From JALOOE01 sp964423545 (lineage in GTDB: Bacteria > Chloroflexota > Anaerolineae > CG2-30-64-16): a stretch of DNA of 19,845 bases. A model generated the notes under the pieces. That model made no database searches and was not told where the DNA came from. It saw only the letters and a list, made by a program, of their open reading frames with translations. The translations under genes and the position numbers were made by a program. Position 1 is the stretch's first letter. Every line of letters starts with the position of its first letter. This document shows positions 1 through 8,036 of this stretch, piece by piece. The DNA is taken from contig CAYRFV010000086.1 in the NCBI GenBank assembly GCA_964423545.1, positions 1 through 19,845 on the forward strand, given 5' to 3'.

Positions 1-62
1 CACCGCCTCCGATGCGGCCGCTGCCTCCAATGCGGGCCGCTGCCTCAGATGTGGCTGCCTCC
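1..62 (-). repeat. Short tandem repeat (about 15-19 bp units) over the 3' end of cysE
   Basis: On the minus strand the motif GGAGGCAGC...CAT(C/T) recurs in register. Plus coordinates of the units are 48-62, 29-47, 11-28 and a partial unit at 1-10 cut by the window edge. Units 29-47 and 11-28 are nearly identical. The array begins inside the last codons of cysE (Gly-Gly-Ser-His-Ile) and continues past the stop. The stop TGA (45-47) occupies the position where the next unit has GGA. The array may continue to the left of the window. Confidence 0.7.
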
Positions 63-746
63 GCTCTCCACCACCCAGGCGTCCGCCGTCTGGCGGTCGT
101 CCTCCAGGCGGAACTGGTGAAACGTGTGCTCCAGGGCGACCATGCGAGCGGTCAAGTGGCGCAACGTCTCGGCGGTGGGATCGGGGAGACGGTTATGCTG
201 AAGGTCTTCGCGCTCCGCTTCGATGACGCCATCGCCATTCCGGCTCTTCACTCGACCGGGGATGCCCACGACGACCGAATTGGCCGGCACATCTTTCACG
301 ACGACCGAGTTGGCGCCGATGCGGCTGTGTGCGCCGATGGTGATCGGGCCGAGCACCTGCGCGCCCGCGCCGACCACCACATGGTCCTCTAGCGTCGGAT
401 GGCGCTTCACCTTTTCCCAGCTAACCCCACCGAGCGTCACGTTGTGGTAGAGCGTCACATCTGCGCCGATCTCGGCCGTCTCGCCGATCACCGTGCCCAT
501 TCCGTGGTCGATGAAGAAGCCCGGTCCGATCCGCGCGCCCGGATGGATCTCGATGCCGGTCAGCCAACGCGAGAAGCTGCTCACCAGCCGGCCCAGGAAG
601 TAGAAGCCGTTGCGCCAGAACGCGTGCGCCAGACGATGCAGCCAGAGCGCATGCAGGCCCGGAAAGAGCAACACCACCTCCAACGTGCTGCGCGCGGCCG
701 GATCGCGGTCGAGTATGGCCTGGATGTCGCGACGCAATGTTTTCAT
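45..746 (-). CDS. cysE: Serine O-acetyltransferase (CysE)
   Basis: The enzyme transfers acetyl from acetyl-CoA to L-serine, giving O-acetylserine for cysteine synthesis in the cytoplasm. The 233-aa product has a short helical N-terminal part (1-62) and a left-handed parallel beta-helix built from hexapeptide repeats (about 63-165). Visible family motifs are IEIHPGARIG (65-74), FFIDHGMGTVIGETA (77-91; H81 matches the catalytic histidine) and VTLYHNVTLGG (97-107). The C-terminus (170-233) is longer and less conserved than in compact bacterial SATs and ends in Gly-Gly-Ser-His-Ile inside a tandem repeat. The start lies 3 bp after the stop of the upstream dipeptidase gene, so translation is probably coupled; no strong Shine-Dalgarno is visible. 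Third gene of the cysK - dipeptidase - cysE run. Confidence 0.93.
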   Translation of the reverse strand: MKTLRRDIQAILDRDPAARSTLEVVLLFPGLHALWLHRLAHAFWRNGFYFLGRLVSSFSRWLTGIEIHPGARIGPGFFIDHGMGTVIGETAEIGADVTLYHNVTLGGVSWEKVKRHPTLEDHVVVGAGAQVLGPITIGAHSRIGANSVVVKDVPANSVVVGIPGRVKSRNGDGVIEAEREDLQHNRLPDPTAETLRHLTARMVALEHTFHQFRLEDDRQTADAWVVESGGSHI

Positions 747-749
747 CGG

Positions 750-3080
750 TCAGATACCCCATCCCGAGGTGTCATACGCCGCCCCGGTGATGCGAGCCGG
801 AGCATCCTTCAGCACCGCGGCGCGAGCCTCGCAGGTGCGCCACATCTCGACGTAGTCGTAGGCGGAGCGGAAGAGCGGCGCCAGGTCCTCAGCGGTCAGC
901 CCGACGTTCCTCAGATCCTGGAGGAAGTCGGGGAGCATGCCGTAGTGGGCCATCCCGTCCAGGTTGTAGTCAAAATCGCGCCGCGGACCGGCCTTCGAGC
1001 GCGTCAATGGGCGGTTGTCTCCCTGCATCCGCTCCCACTGCGCCCAGATCGCGTGGATGCGCGCGGCCAACGCCTGCGTGCGTTCATCTTGCCACGCGGC
1101 GGCTTGGGCCGCGGGCCGCTTGCGCGCCAGATAGCCGGCGCGGCGCGCCATCGGCCAGTCTTCGAGCTGCTCATCCGCCACGGGGATGCGGAGGTCGGCC
1201 GCCCAGAAGCCTTCGGTCATCTCGTCAACCTTGTCCTGGTCGTGGCGGATGCGCGCCGCCTCCATCGCCAGGCGCACGGACCGTTCGGGGAAGTCACTGG
1301 TCGGATGGCGATGGATCCACGGGTTGTAGCCCGCTATGTACTGCCCGATCGCCTGCCAGATGTCCTCCTCCTCCTCGTCGTACGCGCCCGGGTCCGCGGC
1401 GTCAAAGCGATGCCAGCGATAGTCCCGGATCGGCTCGTCGTAGGCCACGCCGTTCCGCTGCTGGTCGATTTCGCGGCGCCTTTCCTCCATGCGTCGATCA
1501 TCGCTCTTGGCGCCAAAGGCGGCAAACGGTCCGAACCGTGGCCCTGGCAGCGCCGCGGCGCCGTTGACATCGGTGCCGATGGCAACGCCCCGGCCCCCGG
1601 TTTTGGCGACGGTGTAGAGGTACGCCTGCGCCCAGGCCGTGCTGGAGCCGGTGCACGGCACGGGGATCTTGCCGGCCAGGTCGGGCATGCAGCGCCGCAG
1701 TCCGGCCATATCCCCCTGGTTCATGATCGGTGCAATGACCCCGCCCAGCCGCGCGATGCGCTCGATCTGATCGCCGCGCTTGCCAGCTTCGTTGGCAACC
1801 TTGTGGATGTCGCTCGTGCCGTAGGCTTCGTGCTTATCTTCATCGAACTCGACATCCGCGCTGTAATGCAGATCGCGCAACCAGGTGTGCGAGCACATGA
1901 CGGGATAGTCGCTTGCCTCCACCAGCGCGAGGGCTGAGTCCAGTGTCTTTTCTGACATGTGGTCGACATCGATGATCATGCCGCGCGCCATCATCTCTTC
2001 CAACAGGATCCTGCCGAAGGAACTGAGCCCGCGCGCGTTGGCGTGACCCCGGCCGGTCCGGGGCGCACGCCGGGCCTCGAAGAGGTCGCTGACCCCCGGA
2101 ATGTGGTCGATCAGGCTGCGGCGGTTCATCGTCCGTTTGCGGCCCACAATCGCGACCGTGCGCTGCAGGTGGTCAGCCACACCGTCCCCATCGCGATCGA
2201 GGCGATAGCGCACGCCGGTATCCCACGCGTCTTCCACCTCCCACCGCTCGCCAGTGATGAACAGGTTCACGGTTTCGATGAAACGCATGTAGATCGCCGT
2301 GCCGCCGAAAGCATTGTTGGTCAGGTGAATGGGCGTGATCTGGCGCACGCCCAACCCAACTAACCAGTCGAGCTCCGCGGCGATCAGCCGCCGCGCCGCG
2401 CCGGCGTCTCCCTGCGACAGGCGCTCCAGGTCTTCCAGTTTTCGCCAGTTGCCCAACGAGTCGACCTCCACGCCGAGAACGATCGCCAGCCGGTTCTCGG
2501 CGATCACCTCCTGGGCCTCCTCGGGAGAGTAGACGATCTGGAGCCAACCGCGGCCCGGGCCGCCGCTCTGCGCCTCCACGTGCGCCGCCATCTGCTTCAT
2601 GGCGACGATCTGGCGCTCGATGGTGCTCTTGTCATCGGTTGGCAGCTCGGGGTCCGACTTGATGGCCAGCAGCTCGTTGTTGACCGCCAGGCAAGTGATG
2701 AGCCGGAGTCCGCCCTGATAGGCCCGGTAGATCCAATCGATGTATGCCTGCTGATGCACCAGGGTGCTGAAGCGCGGCCATACGATGAAGTCGGGCCAGC
2801 CGCCGCCTACCGGATGTCCAAACTCGGCGTTCACGTCGAGCAGGCCGCCGTGCACCGGCTCGCAGGAGGCCAACGCGCGTTCCATTCCCGCTTCGCCCGG
2901 ATGTTCGGGGTCATAGGGCTGGCCCCAGAAGGCCCGGCCGCCGAATGCCAGGTGCGCCATCAGGTGCGCATGCGGATCGGCGAAACCCCACAGCGGCGCT
3001 GCAGGCTCGGCATCCCAGTAGTCTCCGCCCAGCGGCACCTTGGGAGCGACGTGCTCTGAACTCGATTCGTTGGCATTCAT
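750..3080 (-). CDS. M19-like (membrane dipeptidase/renal dipeptidase family) metallohydrolase
   Basis: A 776-aa TIM-barrel metallohydrolase distantly like peptidase M19. The order of M19 landmarks is kept: D35-P-H37-A-H39 (N-terminal metal site), GVEVDSL (203-209; E205 fits the bridging glutamate), TPIHLTNNAFG (249-259), IIDVDHMSEKTLD (369-381), PVMCSHT (393-399, H398), AIGTDVNG (500-507, D504) and HYGMLPDFLQDLRNVGL near the C-terminus. It is about twice the usual 320-400 aa of M19 enzymes, with insertions around 275-350 and 510-690. No signal peptide is seen, so it should be cytoplasmic. The frame stays open upstream into cysK, but ATG at 3080 is preceded by GGAGG at good spacing. It lies 46 bp after cysK and 3 bp before cysE. 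The substrate is not known. A role in releasing cysteine from dipeptides is inferred only from context. Confidence 0.75.
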   Translation of the reverse strand: MNANESSSEHVAPKVPLGGDYWDAEPAAPLWGFADPHAHLMAHLAFGGRAFWGQPYDPEHPGEAGMERALASCEPVHGGLLDVNAEFGHPVGGGWPDFIVWPRFSTLVHQQAYIDWIYRAYQGGLRLITCLAVNNELLAIKSDPELPTDDKSTIERQIVAMKQMAAHVEAQSGGPGRGWLQIVYSPEEAQEVIAENRLAIVLGVEVDSLGNWRKLEDLERLSQGDAGAARRLIAAELDWLVGLGVRQITPIHLTNNAFGGTAIYMRFIETVNLFITGERWEVEDAWDTGVRYRLDRDGDGVADHLQRTVAIVGRKRTMNRRSLIDHIPGVSDLFEARRAPRTGRGHANARGLSSFGRILLEEMMARGMIIDVDHMSEKTLDSALALVEASDYPVMCSHTWLRDLHYSADVEFDEDKHEAYGTSDIHKVANEAGKRGDQIERIARLGGVIAPIMNQGDMAGLRRCMPDLAGKIPVPCTGSSTAWAQAYLYTVAKTGGRGVAIGTDVNGAAALPGPRFGPFAAFGAKSDDRRMEERRREIDQQRNGVAYDEPIRDYRWHRFDAADPGAYDEEEEDIWQAIGQYIAGYNPWIHRHPTSDFPERSVRLAMEAARIRHDQDKVDEMTEGFWAADLRIPVADEQLEDWPMARRAGYLARKRPAAQAAAWQDERTQALAARIHAIWAQWERMQGDNRPLTRSKAGPRRDFDYNLDGMAHYGMLPDFLQDLRNVGLTAEDLAPLFRSAYDYVEMWRTCEARAAVLKDAPARITGAAYDTSGWGI

Positions 3081-3126
3081 CTTGACCCTCCGGCTATCCG
3101 CACGCATCACGGCCAAACCGCGTTGC

Positions 3127-4062
<936 letters not shown>

Positions 4063-4141
4063 GATAAGGCATCCTTTCTGGTGCATGCTGCACGACACGT
4101 GACGATTGATCGCTGCGAAACCGGATGCGACTCGACTTCAC

Positions 4142-4194
4142 AAAAAGAGAAAAGGCTCATCCGGGCCGCATGGTGCAAAGCCTCGCGATGAGCC
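4142..4194 (-). terminator. Intrinsic terminator in the cysK leader
   Basis: On the minus strand GGCTCATC pairs perfectly with GATGAGCC (8 bp, 4187-4194 with 4154-4161), with extra inner GGC/GCC pairing, and is followed directly by TTTTCTCTTTTT. It could end JAMM-operon read-through, but since the likely cysK promoter is upstream of it, it more probably acts as an attenuator. Confidence 0.75.
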
Positions 4195-4327
4195 TGTGCC
4201 GGTGGCTGAACGCTGGAAGCTTAGAACCGAACGGCCTGGCGCGTTCTGGTGTTGAGCTCCGAGTCTTCAGCTTCTTTTTTGTGTTCTGTGAGCAGATCGT
4301 GCGCAGCCCATCGCTCGCAGCTGGTTC

Positions 4328-4365
4328 AGCGGGTGTGGCTGGTGTCATGCCAGCGCACGCCCGCT
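4328..4365 (-). other. Strong leader hairpin
   Basis: The outer arms AGCGGGCGTG and CACACCCGCT pair with a single mismatch. The inner CTGG and CCAG pair around a 7-nt loop. It sits about 70 nt after the predicted start of the cysK leader transcript. No U-tract follows, so it is a structural element rather than a terminator. Confidence 0.55.
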
Positions 4366-4440
4366 AGAGACACGAGCAGGTGTGTGGATTTGACCTCAGG
4401 ATCTGCGCCATAGAAAAAACATGACCTCTGTACAATGGCG

Positions 4441-4469
4441 AGTGTATCGCTGAGTCGGGCGGCTGTCAA
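4441..4469 (-). promoter_or_regulatory. Sigma70-type promoter for the cysK run
   Basis: The -35 is a perfect TTGACA (4469-4464), then a 17-bp spacer, then TACACT (4446-4441). It starts only 10 bp after the stop of the JAMM gene and points toward cysK, so the cysteine genes have their own start site. Confidence 0.75.
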
Positions 4470-4479
4470 GTAAGAATGC

Positions 4480-4920
4480 CTACGGACGCACATCCAGGGC
4501 GACTTCGTACACCTGGCTATCCACGATGCGAAAGCCGCGCAGGCTGGGCTGAGCTGGATTGGCCAGGCTGCAGATGAGGTACACGCTGTCCGGGTAGAAG
4601 GCGCGCACGACATCGGTTTCGGATGGAATCTCCGGGCCGGCAGGGTGCGAGTGGTAGATGGCGGCCAGCGTCAGCCCGGCCTCGTCGAACTCGATCTGTT
4701 TCGTCAGGGTGTCGACGTCCAGCTCGTAGGCGACGCGAGGCGTGGATGAGACGTTGCGGCCGCGGTGCAGCTCAACAGCGGCGCCGTGGCGACCCGAAAT
4801 GATGCCGCACACCTCTTCGGGGAAGCCGGCCAGGGCGTGCTCAATGATCTCCTCCCGCATTCCGGCCGCCAGGAGGAACACCCGCTCGCTCATGCTGTCA
4901 GTCGCCGGCCGCTCATTCAT
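4480..4920 (-). CDS. JAMM/MPN+ zinc metalloprotease, Mec-like
   Basis: A 146-aa single-domain JAMM protein. The full catalytic signature is present: E36 in PEEVCG, H90 and H92 in HSHP, S100 and D103 in SETD, matching E...HxHx7Sx2D. Prokaryotic enzymes of this size include Mec, which hydrolyses the CysO-cysteine adduct to free cysteine, and other enzymes acting on ubiquitin-like sulfur carriers. The start at 4920 overlaps the stop of the preceding MBL gene by 8 nt (ATGAATGA), which suggests coupled translation. An internal ATG at 4893 is possible but also lacks a Shine-Dalgarno. It sits directly upstream of the cysK promoter. No ThiS/MoaD-like sulfur carrier or E1-like activator is in the window, so the link to CysO-type cysteine synthesis is inference. 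Confidence 0.85.
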   Translation of the reverse strand: MNERPATDSMSERVFLLAAGMREEIIEHALAGFPEEVCGIISGRHGAAVELHRGRNVSSTPRVAYELDVDTLTKQIEFDEAGLTLAAIYHSHPAGPEIPSETDVVRAFYPDSVYLICSLANPAQPSLRGFRIVDSQVYEVALDVRP

Positions 4921-5551
4921 AATTCGCGAGATACGGATTGCCCCGCCGCTCCGCGCCGACGGTGCTCGCCGGGCCGTGCCCGGACAAGACCGCGTAGTCA
5001 TCGGGCAGCGCCAGGATCGCAGTGCGTATCGAGGACAGCAGGATGTCGATGTCGCCGCCGGGCAGATCGGTGCGGCCGATCGAGCCGGCGAAGAGGGCGT
5101 CGCCGGTGAACGCCCGGCGGCTGCCGTGGTGAACGAAAGTCGCGCCGCCGGGCGAATGGCCGGGCGTCAGCCGGACCTCCAGCGTCTCCAGTCCAAAACG
5201 AACAGGCTGGCCGGGCGTCAGCTCTCCGTCAATCCGAGGCGGCTCACCTGGATCAAACGCCAGCCATGCCAGTGTCATGCGGCGCATTAGAGCCAGCAGT
5301 GGGCGTTCCGCCCCGGGGAGATAGAAAGGCGTGCCGGTGGCTTCCTGCAGGGCGCGCGCCGCCAGCACATGGTCGAAGTGGGCGTGCGTGACGATCATGC
5401 CAGCGAGGCTGAGGCCGCGGCGGTGCAGCGCCGTCTGAATCGCCTCCGCCTCGTCGCCCGGGTCGATGACGACGGCCTGGCGCGTCCGCTCACATCCGAG
5501 GATGTAGCAATTGACCTGAAGTGCGCCGACCACTACGGTGTCGAGGATCAT
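4913..5551 (-). CDS. MBL-fold hydrolase, glyoxalase II-like (YcbL type)
   Basis: A 212-aa metallo-beta-lactamase-fold protein with THAHFDH (H56, H58, D60, H61), H132 in TPGHSPGG, D151 in FTGDALF, the GRTDLPGGD loop (159-167) and H192 in SGHGP. This pattern is typical of compact single-domain glyoxalase II-like hydrolases acting on S-acyl-glutathione-type thioesters or related substrates; the true substrate cannot be read from sequence. ATG at 5551 is preferred over 5581 because AAGGA sits 5 nt upstream and it avoids overlap with the glycosyltransferase stop (5559). It overlaps the JAMM gene downstream, so both are likely co-expressed. Confidence 0.88.
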   Translation of the reverse strand: MILDTVVVGALQVNCYILGCERTRQAVVIDPGDEAEAIQTALHRRGLSLAGMIVTHAHFDHVLAARALQEATGTPFYLPGAERPLLALMRRMTLAWLAFDPGEPPRIDGELTPGQPVRFGLETLEVRLTPGHSPGGATFVHHGSRRAFTGDALFAGSIGRTDLPGGDIDILLSSIRTAILALPDDYAVLSGHGPASTVGAERRGNPYLANYE

Positions 5552-5558
5552 CGCGTCC

Positions 5559-8036
5559 TTATCTGGGGCGCTCGGACACAAAAACGGTGCCCAAGTAGGC
5601 TTCCCCGACTTCCGTTTCGGAGTCTGGGTACATGTTCAGGCTCAACCGATAGTCGCCTGGCGGCAGATCGGAGGGCAACTGCAGGTCGTGCTCGCCGCGC
5701 ACGATCTCGCCTTGGGCCCACTGCGTTGTAGGATACGCTGCGCTGACCAGCGGCCAGCGCAGATTCGCTACGGTGCGGCCGCTGTTGTCGCTCAACACCA
5801 GATCAAACCACCAGTCTGCGCGCGGCCGGACGTTCGCCTGCCAATAGGGCGTGAAGTGCAGCCGGTCGCCGGGATAGAGTGGGGTGTCCGGCGCGTGTCC
5901 AAAGCCACGCTTGTAGCGATCATGACCTAGCAGCGAGACCGCGCCGAAGTCGAACTGCTTCGCATGCATCATGTCTAGCGCCGCGTGAGGCGGCGGCAAG
6001 CTGGCGCGCAGCACGCGCACCGGCGGCAGCGCGACATGATCTTTGCCGTCAGGCAGGCGCAAGCGCTCCCCCGTTTCTCGATCATACAGGCCCACGATGC
6101 GACGATAGTCGCCGGGCGGGGTGCCCGGCGGGATGAGAACCCCATGGTTGTCCTGGATCAGCTCGCCCGCCTCCCAGGTGTCGGTGGGCCGCCCATCGCC
6201 GACCGGCTCTGAGTCGCGCTGGGCGATCACCTGGTCCGTGGCATCAAGCAGCTGCAGGAACACCTTGTAGCGTCGCGACGGCTTCTTGACGGCCTGCCAG
6301 ACCAGTTGGAGCTGCGACACTTCGCCCGCCGCCAGGGCGGACTTGCCGCCACGGAAACCCTGCAGCCGAATGTCCGAACCCAAAGGGGCATTGAGCGCAT
6401 CCGCTTTCTCGCCGATGGGATGGCGTTCCGGCATGACGTACACCGCCAGCCGGGCGTTGCCCCGCCACTGATCGAGCGTCTTGTAGCCATGGGTGTTCAT
6501 CCAGCCCTGGATGAAATCGCCGGGATCGGCCTCCTGATTCGCCCAATACACGGCGTAGATCTTGTCGCGGGCCAGCAGCTGATTGAGCTGTTGTTCGGTT
6601 GCCGCCAGATCGATAGGGCGCTGCTCCGGCAAGGTGTATCGAGGCAGATCGCCCCGGTAATAGTAGTTGAACACCTCGGCCTGGCCGGGCGCAACCAGCA
6701 GAATCGCGTCGTTGGGCCGCGCCGTCGCCGCGATGAACTGCGCGATGCCCCGGTAGTCGTCGCGAGCAGCCTTCGGATCGGCGTAGTAGCGGCTGAGAGT
6801 TGCGCCGAACACCATCAGCAGCGTGGCCAGGATGAATGCCGCCCACAGGCCGCCCACGACGTCCCACCGCGACGGCTCCGCCGGCCGCTCCGCGTGGTCT
6901 GCAACACCACGATGACCCAGGCGGCTCAACCTCAAGGCCGGACCGAGCACTGCGTTTGCCAACAGCAAAGTGTAGGCGGGGCTCGCGAGCAGCAGGAACT
7001 TCAGGTAGGCGTCGCGAAAGAGCCCCAACGCCGACATCATCAGCAGGGGCGCCGCCAACCAGGCGACGGGCAGCAGCCAGCTCAGCCAAATCGGCCGCCT
7101 GTGCAGCCCCGGCCACGGCGCCAGGCCGATCAAGGCCACCGCCGGCACAATCCAGAGCCATGATTCGCCCATCGAGGTCAGACCGACCGGTCCCAGGCTC
7201 AGCATCACCAGGGAGGTCGCCAGGGCTTTGCCGAGGTCGGTTGGCTGGCCGCCTGTCGGCCAGGCGGTCAGCTGGCGGATGGCCGCGCCGAGCCATGGTG
7301 CAAAACACACGAGCACGATGCCCAGCAGCAGGCCCCAACGCAGAAAACGCCAGCCCACTTGGCCTCGCCGTCGCGTGACGATCACCCAGACCACGTAGAG
7401 CGTCGAGAGCAGCGCGATCATGAGCGGGAAGGCATAGTGCGTGTAGAGGCCTGCCACAAAGACCAGGGCAAGCAGTAGAAATGGAGCCGGCGCCAGCTTC
7501 AGACGCCCGGCCAATGCCGCCGCAGCGTCATCCGGCAGCTTACGATTCTCCTGGATCACCAGCCACCAGAAGCAGTAAGCCGCCGCCGCCGCCTCCAATG
7601 CCAGGAGGATGTACATGCGAGCCTCCTGGCTGTAGTAGATCTGCAGCGGGGATGCAGCCGCGATCAGGCCCGCCACCAATCCGCAGTTGGCCCCACCCAG
7701 GCGCATGCCGAGACCGATGATGACGAGAACCAACAGCGTGCCCAGCACCGCGCTCAGCGAGCGCAGGCCGGCCTCCGATAGGCCGGCGAACTGCGTCCAG
7801 AGCCGCAGCAGCCAGTAGTAGAGGGGCGGATGGATGTCTTGCGCAGCGTTGGCGGCGATCTGCGGCAGGGAACGCATCGCCATCACCGCGCTGTTGCCCT
7901 CGTCGGCCCACAGACTTTGTCGTCCCAACTCGTAGAAACGGAGTCCGGCCGCCATCGCGACGATCAACACCACTGTGAGGGCGATGAATGCCGAATTGCG
8001 GTGGCGCGAGCCGGCCCGAAGGTAGCTTCCGCTCAT
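5559..8036 (-). CDS. Large GT39/ArnT-PMT-like membrane glycosyltransferase with C-terminal beta-sandwich region
   Basis: An 825-aa polytopic protein. TM1 (about 15-32) is followed by SLWADEGNSA (41-50; D45/E46 fit the catalytic acidic pair of GT-C enzymes) and the DIHPPLYYWLLRLW loop (67-80), both hallmarks of GT39-type transferases that use lipid-linked sugar donors. About ten further hydrophobic segments run to about residue 420. A soluble extracytoplasmic part (about 430-545) follows, then two apparently beta-rich modules (about 545-690 and 690-825) with repeated PPGDYR.-like motifs. Those modules are unusual for the family and could bind carbohydrate or surface protein. The start codon overlaps the stop of the upstream glycoside hydrolase gene (ATGA), so the two are translationally coupled. 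The acceptor is unknown. Confidence 0.83.
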   Translation of the reverse strand: MSGSYLRAGSRHRNSAFIALTVVLIVAMAAGLRFYELGRQSLWADEGNSAVMAMRSLPQIAANAAQDIHPPLYYWLLRLWTQFAGLSEAGLRSLSAVLGTLLVLVIIGLGMRLGGANCGLVAGLIAAASPLQIYYSQEARMYILLALEAAAAAYCFWWLVIQENRKLPDDAAAALAGRLKLAPAPFLLLALVFVAGLYTHYAFPLMIALLSTLYVVWVIVTRRRGQVGWRFLRWGLLLGIVLVCFAPWLGAAIRQLTAWPTGGQPTDLGKALATSLVMLSLGPVGLTSMGESWLWIVPAVALIGLAPWPGLHRRPIWLSWLLPVAWLAAPLLMMSALGLFRDAYLKFLLLASPAYTLLLANAVLGPALRLSRLGHRGVADHAERPAEPSRWDVVGGLWAAFILATLLMVFGATLSRYYADPKAARDDYRGIAQFIAATARPNDAILLVAPGQAEVFNYYYRGDLPRYTLPEQRPIDLAATEQQLNQLLARDKIYAVYWANQEADPGDFIQGWMNTHGYKTLDQWRGNARLAVYVMPERHPIGEKADALNAPLGSDIRLQGFRGGKSALAAGEVSQLQLVWQAVKKPSRRYKVFLQLLDATDQVIAQRDSEPVGDGRPTDTWEAGELIQDNHGVLIPPGTPPGDYRRIVGLYDRETGERLRLPDGKDHVALPPVRVLRASLPPPHAALDMMHAKQFDFGAVSLLGHDRYKRGFGHAPDTPLYPGDRLHFTPYWQANVRPRADWWFDLVLSDNSGRTVANLRWPLVSAAYPTTQWAQGEIVRGEHDLQLPSDLPPGDYRLSLNMYPDSETEVGEAYLGTVFVSERPR

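Larger units (their letters stand above)
4063..4436 (-). promoter_or_regulatory. Long 5' leader of cysK, candidate attenuator RNA
   Basis: About 370 nt separate the predicted transcription start (near 4436-4431) from the cysK ATG. The stretch holds a strong hairpin (4328-4365) and an intrinsic terminator (4142-4194), with no second promoter visible between terminator and cysK. That layout fits conditional termination. A 63-codon ORF without a Shine-Dalgarno (4348 to 4157, minus) ends inside the 3' arm of the terminator and has a UGC Cys codon in the terminator loop. Whether it is translated is unknown. I could not match T-box, SAM-I or other riboswitch consensus elements here. Confidence 0.5.

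Noticed and set aside
399..1937. 512-codon plus-strand open frame
   Set aside because: It lies antisense to cysE and the dipeptidase gene, has an Arg/Ala/His-rich composition typical of high-GC shadow frames, and shows no family motif.
4142..4200. SAM-I riboswitch resemblance in the cysK leader (CTCATC..GAG...GGCCCGGATGAGCC)
   Set aside because: The downstream GGCAACC core, the kink-turn and the P1 closing strand are missing; the matching bases are explained by the terminator stem.
4396..4422. Nine-codon leader ORF near the start of the cysK transcript
   Set aside because: GAGG is only 2 nt from the ATG, and the peptide (MFFLWRRS) has no Cys codon, so a Cys-sensing role is unsupported.
6306..7163. 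285-codon plus-strand open frame
   Set aside because: Antisense to the glycosyltransferase, which has clear motifs and membrane segments; composition is that of a shadow frame.
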